Assembly (NCBI GenBank): GCA_022592445.1
Contig: JABYQR010000247.1
Span: 1-64,000 of the forward strand
Direction: 5' to 3'
Origin: Cytidiella melzeri
Taxonomy: Eukaryota; Basidiomycota; Agaricomycetes; Polyporales; Irpicaceae
Length of the DNA stretch: 64,000 bases
Positions 55,574-64,000 of the stretch are shown in pieces. The position numbers were made by a program, and so were the translations under genes. The first letter of the stretch is position 1, and every line of letters starts with the position of its first letter. Under the pieces are notes generated by a model, which saw only the letters and a list, made by a program, of their open reading frames with translations, was not told the DNA's origin and searched no databases.

Positions 55574-56205
55574 TACCCGGAACTTTTCCCAGCTACCCAA
55601 ACAAACCACAGCGCTTTTGGCCTGGCACTCCGAGCCCTGCAAATGCATCACTGCTCACCCGAGTCTAGGTGCAGCCTAGGCCTCTTGGACCCACTCGCAA
55701 CCTCCATTCACGCATACCCTCAACCCCTACTTACACATGTAATCGCCTCTCGCGAGGTCAGATGTGTTTGTGCCCAGTCTCTTTGTGTCCGGGGGGTATG
55801 TTATTGTCTCAACGACTGCACATCACATCCCTGCCTCTAGACGTGTTGAATACATTCGACCATCTTTACAATCTTATGATCATCCTGCACCTTCTCCAGT
55901 TGACAGAACAGTTGTGGCCCCTCAGCTACGTTGTTTCAGGAAGGTAAAGCACTCAAAATGTTGTCCCTTTCCCACAACCTTCTGATATCTTCTTGCCCAA
56001 TGGTAAGCATGTAATTCAAAGCATAGTTTGACAGCTGCAGTAGTATCACTTGTCCCACAGGCCCTTGATAGTCAAAATTCAACATCATACCCTGTCACAA
56101 GTCAAATGTAGCACGGCTACAGTTGTAAATTTACAGTAATTGCAACTGAAACATGACATGCAAACATAAGGCAAAAGATCAACAAGCCTACAATAGGGGC
56201 GAAAT
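55574..56205. other. no recognised gene
   Basis: A plus-strand frame at 55669-55947 has no recognisable domain. The poly-pentamer sequence left of the copia insertion is not resumed here. Confidence 0.4.
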
Positions 56206-56673
56206 CTATGAGAAGAACTGCAAAAACCTATTTATTGGACCTGTAGCTGCAAGCTTGTTTTCTTTCCCTTCCTCCCATTCATCATTTCTATGGAGAAACA
56301 ACATGGCTTGCGCTTCTTTAGACATAGGTTCAACAAATGGCTCTTTCTTTTTTAATTTTGAGATCATATCATTCTCCAGCTTAGCATACACATTGGGGTG
56401 ATTATGGCGCAGCTGCTCAAGGATGTTGAATGCATCGTCTTCTGACATTTCTGAGCTCTTTGGTATGAGTACTCGCTTGAAGTTGATGAGATCTTGATGA
56501 TGCTTGGTAAAGCCAGCTGTGGTTTGCTGTCTGCTCAAGTTGCTGTATTTACTGAAGGGAGTGGGATAGGGAGATTCTCTACTGTTGCTGTATGGGGCAG
56601 CAGACACATTCATCCCATGGAATGCACTGGTGACGACAGTGGTGACCAGAATGAGAGAGGCTGAAAGTTGCAT
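56206..56673 (-). CDS. small secreted protein
   Basis: 155 codons from the ATG at 56673. I chose this inner start because it opens with a classical signal peptide (MQLSASLILVTTVVTSAF..., cleavage likely after NVSA at about residue 25), whereas the upstream start at 56787 would bury it. The mature part is polar, cysteine-free, with a Ser/Pro/Tyr-rich N-terminus and helical segments (SEDDAFNILEQLRHNHPNVY, ISKLKKKEPF). No intron is needed. No family recognised; it looks like a host gene, perhaps a secreted effector-type protein. Confidence 0.6.
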   Translation of the reverse strand: MQLSASLILVTTVVTSAFHGMNVSAAPYSNSRESPYPTPFSKYSNLSRQQTTAGFTKHHQDLINFKRVLIPKSSEMSEDDAFNILEQLRHNHPNVYAKLENDMISKLKKKEPFVEPMSKEAQAMLFLHRNDEWEEGKENKLAATGPINRFLQFFS

Positions 56674-56787
56674 AACAGTATAGGATGGGGAAAAGGTGAA
56701 GGGTTGTTTGAGAGGGTCTGAACCAACAGTAACTTGAAGATAGCTAGCTGTCAGCACAATCTTCTTACAGTGACTCAAGGCCAACAC

Positions 56788-57990
56788 AACAGGGACAATA
56801 GGTACTTACAGACAAGCAATAAAGCAATATGAAGGCTTGGAGAAGTGAGGTGTGTTGTGATAAGAGATAGCTGTAAAACCGTTTTCAGTACCATGACACA
56901 AAGTAAGGGCAATGCAGATAATAGTATATTTACCGGCCAGCACTGGAGCTATAAAAGGATGGAAGTGTACTGAGGTACAAGGACAGTGATAAGGAGTCTT
57001 ATATATCTTGTAGTTTACCATTGCCAAGATAGGGGACAGAAATGTCTGGGATTAGCTCCTGTACTATGAGTTTCATTAGTACAGCTTCTTGCTGAAGGTT
57101 AGAATGTTTTTTTGATTGGTATCACTACTACTTTGAAGTTGGAGACATGTTTCAAACAGTCTCAAACATGCTACTCTGGAGAACCTGCTCATGCAGTGCT
57201 GGACCTGTTTCACACCTGCTTTTGGCACTGCCAATCTGACAAATGAGAACCATAATGTCTATGAAACAGCTTGGCATTGAGTAGACTGGATCACAGTGTT
57301 GCTATGTGATCTTCAGATGATTACAAAAGATGTGCCCCTGTATGATTTAGAGAATGCAAGTTCAAAAGTGAATACTGGCAACCCCCATCCAGATGACATG
57401 TGAGGCCAATGTCGTGTGTTCAAGGTTATCACATAGTAACAGACACCAGAAGGCAACAGCAGAGTAATGTCTTACCTTGCAATGGCACTGAGACAAGGTT
57501 CCACCTGTTTGAGCTGTCAGATGGTTACAGGCAGTGACTCACTGTCACTCATGATTGAGGCCACATGGAAACCAGGCCCAAGCTTTACAAGGCTGTACCA
57601 TAACTATTAACACAGAAGAGAACTTGTGGTCCTTTCCACCCCCTCAAAATTCTTCTGTGCCCCTTCTATCTCAAGTATCATATCTTAGCGATACACTATA
57701 TTCCTCTCTAAGTATCCGGAGCCTCATAGGTGATAAAGGTTATTGAGAAGGTCTGCATGACAATAAATTTTCCTCTGTCAAGATGTTTGCACTGTCACAG
57801 CCATGTCATGCAGAGGTGCTCAATCACTCTTGGTAAGCAGTGCGGGCAGAGTTTCAATGCCACGAGTCATTTTCATACCTGCATGCACTGTTGATGTTAA
57901 GACCAACAATTTCCAGAAGACAAGTTGTCAAGTCAAAGGCACTTGGTTTAACTATATAAAAGGTTAAATGATGGTCTAGGCAGTGCAGTT
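56788..57990. other. no recognised gene
   Basis: Upstream region of the secreted-protein gene and the left flank of the second inverted-repeat element. Short frames only; no repeat matching the rest of the window was seen. Confidence 0.4.
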
Positions 57991-60114
57991 ATAATTCCTG
58001 AAGAATGAAGAAGAATTGTTCTAGTGTGCTCCAGCAAATTGATGCCTTTTCAGATGTGACCTTTTTGTCCCCCAAAGTGTGGGAAGATCTGTACATACAA
58101 TACACCATCGGATAGCCCTATCTTGTGGCAACATTTTGGTACAAACATCCTGTCAATTGAAGTGCAAATTGAGCAAGTTATGGCTAGTCTACTGAAAAAA
58201 GTCATCCAGACTCAGATTTGAACTCCACTCCTGCTGGCAAATGATGCCAAATTCTGGTCAGGTACATGTGCAGCAATCTACAGACATTGCTTGCTCTCTG
58301 AACAAGGAATACAATTAGAAGACATGCCACACATAGTATTGGCTCTGAGCAAGGATTACCAGTACTTTGGAAGCTAACTACCAATTTGCAACCCCTACAT
58401 CCTTGGACAATGTAGATTTATGGCTGCATCACCAGTAAGTACTGCATCTGATTTTTCCGCAAAGTTGTACAACCATTAGTTGCTCTCTAAGCAGGAGATA
58501 CAATCAGAACACAGTCTGTGGCAGTTCCAATTGGGGTGAGGCAGTTCAGACATCAATAGGACATGGTTGCATCAGCAGCAAGCACTGCGTCAAATTGTTG
58601 CACAAAGTTTCACAACCATTAGTTGCTCTCTAAGGAGGAGTTAAAATCAGAGCATAGCCTGTGGCAGTTCTAATGGGGCTGAGGCAGTTCAGACATCAAC
58701 AGGACATGGTTGCATCAGCATAGATCACTGCCTTTGATTCTTCCATACAGTTTCACAACCACTAGTTGCTCTATAAGCAGGAGTGACCATCAGAACACAG
58801 CCTGTGGCAGCTCTAATGGGGGTGAGGCAGCGCAGATATCAGCTGGACGTGGTTTAATCAGCAGCCAGCGCTGCATTCACAACCACTACTTTCTAAGCAG
58901 GAGTTACAGCTGTGGCAGCTCTAATGGGGGTGAGGCAGTTCAGACATCAACAGTAGATGGTTGCATTGGCAGCAAGCACTGCATCCAATTGGTTCACAAG
59001 GTTTCACAACCACTGCTCTCTAAGCAGGAGTTACAATCAGAACACAGCAGAACACAGTTTGTGGCAGTTCCAATAGGGGTGATGCAGCTCAGACATCAAT
59101 AGGACGTGGTTGCATCAGCAGCAACCAATGCATCAGATTGTTTCACCAAGTTTCACAGCCATTAGGTGCTCTCTAAGGAGGAGTTACAATCAGAACACAG
59201 CCTGTGGCAGTTATAGTGGGGCTGATGCAGTTCAAACATCAACAGGATGTGGTTGCATCACCATAGAGCGCTGCCTTTGATTCTTCCACACAGTTTCACA
59301 GCCACTAGTTGCTCTATAAGCAAGAGTTACAATCAGAACCCAGTTTGTGGCAGCTCCAACGGGGAAGAAGCAGTGCAGACATCAACAGGACACATGTAAC
59401 ATGTTCTAGCAATTAATTTAATGAGACACCCTCAAGCCCTTCATTCTTGAAGCAAGTAATTTTCTAGAATCAGCAGCGAACACTGCACAAAATCAATGAC
59501 AACATAGATGAAGCCACTTGCTACCATTGGTGACTACGTACATCAATGTATGGCTCCATTTCCCACAACCAAACTTATCAATTGTACTACAGTTACTTTA
59601 TCCCAGATCAAGTTGCCATCAAAGGTGTCACCAATAGCAAATGCCTGTTATACAGTGAATATTCATGACCAGATGGCTTGGCAAGGTCTTTACCAGGAAC
59701 AGAGTTGTTACTGAGGTTCTTTCTGGTATCGAAGTCACAGGTGCAAGTAACTATTTCATGCTATATGATTTATTTAATTTGCTATCAGTAACACAATCAC
59801 TTGTAACCCTGCTCCTGCAGTTTACCAAATTGTATCTAGCATATTAAACATAGCTGGACACCATTAAGAAGAAGACGCATGTCAAACAATCTTTATCTCC
59901 ATGCTCTACTCCACAAACTTGTTTCAATTCTGTACTCACACCCATTGTTGCACCTCAAACAATACAGAACAGTTGCTCTTCTTTCATGAATGATTGTATG
60001 CTCCAGTGAAGCCAAACCACCAACTTACTACATTACTCGTTGAAGAAGCTATTCCCAACAAAATTACTTGCTCAGGCTGCCACCAGCACCAAGTCTACGT
60101 ACAAAAGGAATTGT
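57991..60114 (+). mobile_element. non-coding inverted-repeat element, copy 2
   Basis: About 2.1 kb in the same orientation as 8146-11706. Ends ATAATTCCTGAAGAATGAA and a complementary GGAATTGT. It lacks the LINE: the target GCCAAATTCTGGTC runs directly into GGTACATGTGCAGC. It lacks about 150 bp seen at 8256-8405 in the other copy and has a longer tandem array. No transposase. Confidence 0.7.
58484..59390 (+). repeat. tandem array, about 142-bp unit, copy 2
   Basis: Seven units with TGTGGCAG cores at 58517, 58660, 58803, 58911, 59060, 59202 and 59345, so spacing is mostly 140-150 with one short unit (108). Each ends with a GCATCAGCAGC...ACTGC word. The paralogous array has only three to four. 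Confidence 0.88.
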
Positions 60115-60169
60115 AATTGCTGCTTGCTGGCCTTGCTAACACTAGTTATGCAATGTGATGTGATACAAA

Positions 60170-61640
60170 GCGAAACGAAGCAATGCAAAGCAAAATAAAG
60201 TGGTTCAGAGCGAAGTGAAGCAAAGCAAAACAATGGAATACAAAGCAACACAATGCGAGGCAAGGCAATGCAATTCAAAGTGCAGTGATGAAATGCAAGG
60301 GAAGTGAGGGAATGCAACGCAAAGCAAAGCCATGGGAAGCAAATGGAAGTGATGGGACGCAATGCAATGCAATGCAATGCAAAGGGCAATAGATCTAAAG
60401 TGTTGCAAATGAAAGTAGTGTGAAAGCAATAGTGCTAGGGGCAACACAGTGATGAAGAAATGGTAGCAATTGGAACACAATAACGCAAGAGGGGGGAGAG
60501 GAGTGGTATGGTAAAGTGCCAGAGACAGGACTAGGCTAACTCATTGCAAGAGTATTATGGGAAACACAGTGGAAAACGCAGTGGGAACACAGTATAAACG
60601 CAGTATAAATTGCAGTAGCCTTGAGAAGGAAAGATGGCGGCTGTAAAAGGGGGTCGCAGTGAAAGATAAACACAACGCAGTAAGTAACACAGTGAAAAAA
60701 ATGCGGTAGGAACACAAAGGGGGTTGCAATGAAGGAGAAAGTGATGCAGGGTGAGAGATACGCACTGCGGAGTTGCTCAAGAAGCAAGGGGAAAAGTGGC
60801 AGGGGAAAAATTGAGGGGAAAACCGTGGGGATGTCACATTCTGAGCTAAGCAAAGTACAGACACAGTGTATATCAGTAAAAAGCAATAGGAGCTATAGCA
60901 AATTGAAGCCATGCGATAGCAAGGCAAGGAAAGGGGCATGATGCAATGAAATGAATAAAAAATGTGAAACATGTTGCAGCGATGAAACAAAGAAAAATGC
61001 TAAACATGTTACAAGACAATGGGGCACTGCTGGTGGTGCGGCTAACTCGGAGCAGTCAATCAGGCCATATTCCAATGATGTGAGGCAATGAAAGGCTATG
61101 TGATGAAAAGAGAGGTAGTGCAACGGAAGCAAATTCTTTAGCTGCTCTGCAATCGAGGGGCTTGGGGCATGGAGAAGAGCTGCTTGCAGGGTCCTCCTAT
61201 CAAAGGAAACAGGCCGCGGAATCCAAGGAAGAGAGTGAAAAAGGGGGTCGGTAAGTCCCAATAGCCCTGAGCTTGAGGGCAAGGGACAGCGAGAGTGCGA
61301 TATGCAACAAGCAAAGCCATGTGGTGCGAGGCAATGTGATGCGATGGGAAGCAATGCAATGCAAACCAAACCAAACCGATGCAAAGCCATGCAATGCAAA
61401 GCAAAGCGAACCAAGGTGAAGCAAAGCAGTGCAATGTGAAGCAATGCAATTTGAAGTGAAGCAAGGCAAAGTGAGGTGATGGAAAGCAAAGCAAAGTGAT
61501 GCAATGTAATATGCTTCGATGCAACACAATGCAATATGCAACCTTGCGAGTCTTGCAAGTGACAAGGGCTGCTGCTAGTCCATGCAAATGTGCTTGCACC
61601 TGGGCCTGTTGCACGTCCAGCAATTGTCAGACATATCAGC
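60170..61640 (-). repeat. 5-bp-periodic repeat region, inverted copy 2
   Basis: Inverted match to 44240-45440. 60170-60400 and 61310-61555 hold GCAAT, GCAAA, GCGAA and GTGAA words. Compared with copy 1 it is poor in CpG, with CA/TG where copy 1 has CG. The 700 bp between contains the non-pentamer half. Frames here are repeat artefacts. Confidence 0.8.
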
Positions 61641-62240
61641 GGTGAAGTTTAAATGCAGTTGCAGTAACGCAGTAAAGAAAATTGCAGTAAGAACACAGTG
61701 AAATAAAAGAGTCCAACTCAGATGTATTAGGGTGCTACTTGACCAAATCAAATCGCAGAGAAACACCTAAGAGAGGTGGTAAGACAAACCATTTATATCT
61801 GTGCAAGCCCAATAGCTGGTTGGGTGGTTGATACATGAGAAGACGTGCACTTTTATAGTAAGGGTGAAGGGAAGAGTCAAAGTTGACATGTTGCAATGAC
61901 AATAACAGCAACAAGGCTCAATTGGAGTCGGAGGAGGGATTGTGGGGTTGATAGTGGCAGACAACTTCACCAAATTGGCAATGGGTGTTGCATGCAAAGG
62001 TGTGTCTGACAACAATGTTGGGGGCACCAGTGAGGTTAAATTAGATGAGTTTACACTTGTGGTTTTTGCCCTCAAAGGTAGAACAGAGCCAACAGTCAGG
62101 ATGTGGTGCAACAGGGCAATCACATTCAAGAGGTACAAAAGGGCCGGATTGCAGGGGGATGGGGTAATTGCTTTGTGTGTTGCAGTAGGAACAGTTATCA
62201 AGCAAATCCGCGATGGATGCAACAGAACTTGCTGGCAAGG
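61567..62240 (-). pseudogene. Cys-containing ORF pieces beside the pentamer array
   Basis: Minus-strand frame 62238-62041 reads NCSYCNTQSNYPIP, ECDCPVAPHPDCWLCS and ends KNHKCKLI; a later piece ends DNCWTCNRPRCKHICMD (stop near 61567), the same C-terminus seen at 44283. They could be exons of one gene carried with the repeat. No ATG or family recognised; splicing unproven. Confidence 0.3.
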
Positions 62241-62454
62241 GTGATTATGTAGCAGGCCTTATCACAGAATGAGCTACTGCTCTCCTGATGGGATTACACG
62301 CATCTAACCAACCCCCTCACAAAGGGTTATGGCAAGCACCTGGCATCGTTACCCAAGTGGAAGACTCGGGTCACGCTCTATCTGCACACCACTGAGGGGA
62401 GGAGGTGTCCTTATCCAATCCACGTTGCTTATGTGGTGTGATGGTTCGTAGTTA
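62241..62454. other. spacer
   Basis: No gene or repeat recognised. Confidence 0.4.
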
Positions 62455-63690
62455 GCTCTAGTGGTGTATGTTCGGCTGTTGTGCGCCCCTAGCTTTTGCT
62501 GGTGCCTTTCAATATTCATTGGAAAAAAGAAAAGACTGGGCTAGGTAAGCCACACCCTCCTGTACTATATAGCTGGTAGTACAAATACTAACTTGGTCTT
62601 TACTGGGCTAGCAACTTGCATAAAGTCTGATAGCTGGTGAGAGCACTGTGCTTCAAGCCTGCCACCACCTTTGCGCCGTCGTCCACATTGTGTCCCTTTT
62701 AGTTGCGTCAAGCTTCATCTCCGTGACAACAACAAGCTTCACATCCCCTCCAACTGACACTAGTCCATTTTATTCAGCCACTCCTGAGTCATTGTTGTTG
62801 ACAGAAGTCCGAAAGGTGTTACAAACGGTCTTCACACCCTATTATTTTTCTTTACTGCTTTGACTATCTTGATAACTAGCTATCTTCTTTACCATTGCCT
62901 TGACAATCCAACTCGTCCTTCCTCCATCATCCCCTAACCCACCTCGCCTCCGTTCAACAGGGACTATTATGTCATCAGTTGTGTCCTTATGTCCATTCAA
63001 ACCTCGGACTTAACTCCGATTGGTTACCATTGCCTTGGTGCAACCCTCGGCCTTTCCATACCTACGTTACCACTCCGTTGGGTCCAACCCCGTCTATCCC
63101 CTGTTTCGGATCCAACTCCGTTTATCCCCTGTTTCGCATGCAAACTCTGTCTATCCCCTGTTTCAGGTTCAACCCCTTCTCTATTGATCTCTGCATCATG
63201 TTTCATCTTCCTATTGTTCCTTGTTTCCGCACCTTGATGGTCTTTTCTCTCATTGGCTTTCCAGAGCAGTGGCTGCTCTCTGTGTATTGTTCTTCCTTTT
63301 GGTTTCTCCGATTCGCTACCACTACCTCGGACTGGTCCAAAAGTAGTTAGGTCAACATGTATAAATAGTTGCTAGACATGGGGCTAGAACCTCAGGCTAT
63401 CCACTTTGTATCAATATTCCTTCTATCGAACCATCCTCTGTCTGCCACTGTGCTTGACAGCTACTGCGCGGCCTAGACCATCATCAGACCTTGAGTGTAG
63501 CTACACCAAGGGGTTCTGACTTGACAACATGTCCCCTGACGATAGTCAGTCTTAACATTTGGATAGACTCTTCTGGGTCTACCCCGCGCACCAAGAAGAA
63601 CCACTCGATTGGCAACGACTGCGGTCTTGCTGCAATCCCTTGTCATCCTCGCTAGCCTTAGCCTGGATGGGAAGCAGCAACAAGACAAAT
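62455..63690 (+). repeat. retroelement LTR/leader related to element A
   Basis: Positions 62530-62720 match the reverse complement of the element A leader (4980-4790), including two GGTCTTTACTGGGCTAG-type words and the TCTGATAGCTGGTGAGAGCA stretch. Downstream sequence is different from element A. A TATA-like TATAAATAG at 63360-63368 may be a promoter. Exact LTR borders not fixed; the element runs off the right edge. Confidence 0.5.
63084..63168 (+). repeat. 28-bp minisatellite, three units
   Basis: Units start at 63084, 63112 and 63140, each with a CTATCCCCTGTTTC or TTATCCCCTGTTTC core; a partial fourth begins at 63168. Confidence 0.85.
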
Positions 63691-63699
63691 CAGACATCA

Positions 63700-64000
63700 G
63701 AAGCATATGACAGTAGGAGCTGAAAATCCCTCCCCTGCTACCAAAAGCCACACCTTTTCTACAAGAAGAAACGAGACATCTATCTTGACCAAGACAACGA
63801 GTGGGAGCAGTGTACAGCTGACATTTATCCCAATCGAGAACTAGCAAAACAAACAGTAACACTGCCACACCCAGACTTTGAAGTCGTGGACATTGCCCAA
63901 GTTGAGCGACATTTGTGAGAAGCCAAACGACGTGACAAGAGACGAGCAGAAGTACCATCTGCTAGTAACAAACCACCACTATTGTTAGAAGAACTTGCAG
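63700..64000 (+). pseudogene. partial coding region at the right edge
   Basis: One plus-strand frame reads KKRDIYLDQDNEWEQC, then EVVDIAQVERHL, a TGA, and continues EAKRRDKRRAEVPS to the edge. Charged, Gag-like composition, but not similar to the gags at 4614 and 13717. Function not assigned. Confidence 0.3.

Noticed and set aside
60072..61623. Long frames in the inverted pentamer copy
   Set aside because: Same artefact on the minus strand.
1..64000. CRISPR arrays, bacterial operons or ribosome binding sites
   Set aside because: None seen; repeats lack CRISPR spacing and the content is fungal.
1..64000. tRNA or rRNA genes
   Set aside because: No convincing cloverleaf or T-loop motif with matching stem was recognised by eye; a dedicated scan was not possible.

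Overview
This window looks like a transposon-dense, repeat-rich region of a filamentous fungus. A basidiomycete (Agaricomycetes) is most likely: there are several chromodomain Ty3/gypsy elements (chromoviruses), a DUF6589-type protein, a Tnp2-like C-terminal protein of the kind common in mushroom-forming fungi, an Rds1-type ferritin-like gene, and short GT-AG introns of about 40-55 bp. A Rhizoctonia-like genome is only a guess. There are no bacterial features. Almost everything is mobile DNA in decay; the one convincing intact host-type gene encodes a small secreted protein at 56.2-56.7 kb.

Layout: 1-5480, minus-strand Ty3/gypsy element A (gag, PR, RT, RNase H, INT, chromodomain; LTR-like block to its right). 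5522-6592, a second, already-dead piece of A. 7283-7975, a lone LTR of family C. 8146-11706, a non-coding inverted-repeat element split by an ORF1-only LINE (8575-10295). 12175-19240, plus-strand gypsy element B, with a CACTA-like MITE in its protease gene and its 3' LTR cut by a pogo-type transposon (about 19241-21890). 21946-23480, convergent 3'-truncated RecQ-helicase and DUF6589 fragments. 23797-25128, a Tnp2-like pseudogene. 25129-35978, a 10.85-kb LTR element (R1) with matching 284-bp LTRs, an extra ORF before gag and a long extra ORF after pol. 35979-39213, the 3' half of gypsy element C with its LTR, inserted in a copia gag (39214-40095). 40112-42300, degenerate unknown genes. 44240-45440 and 60170-61640, inverted copies of a repeat with 5-bp periodicity. 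46144-46744, an Rds1-like remnant. 48443-49117, the second CACTA-like MITE. 50449-55568, a full-length copia element (D) with 171-bp LTRs and a perfect 5-bp target duplication. 57991-60114, the second inverted-repeat element, which preserves the empty site for the LINE. 62455-64000, the start of a further retroelement related to A.

Insertion order can be read from the nesting. R1 is flanked by two unrelated broken elements and lacks a target duplication, so the locus has been rearranged, probably by recombination between R1 copies. Many breaks are C-to-T or G-to-A type nonsense changes, and active-site Asp residues are lost in three elements, so the elements look dead. The most interesting items are the intact extra ORF of R1, the half-LINE with its empty-site paralogue, the CACTA-like MITE pair, and the convergent RecQ/DUF6589 remnant.
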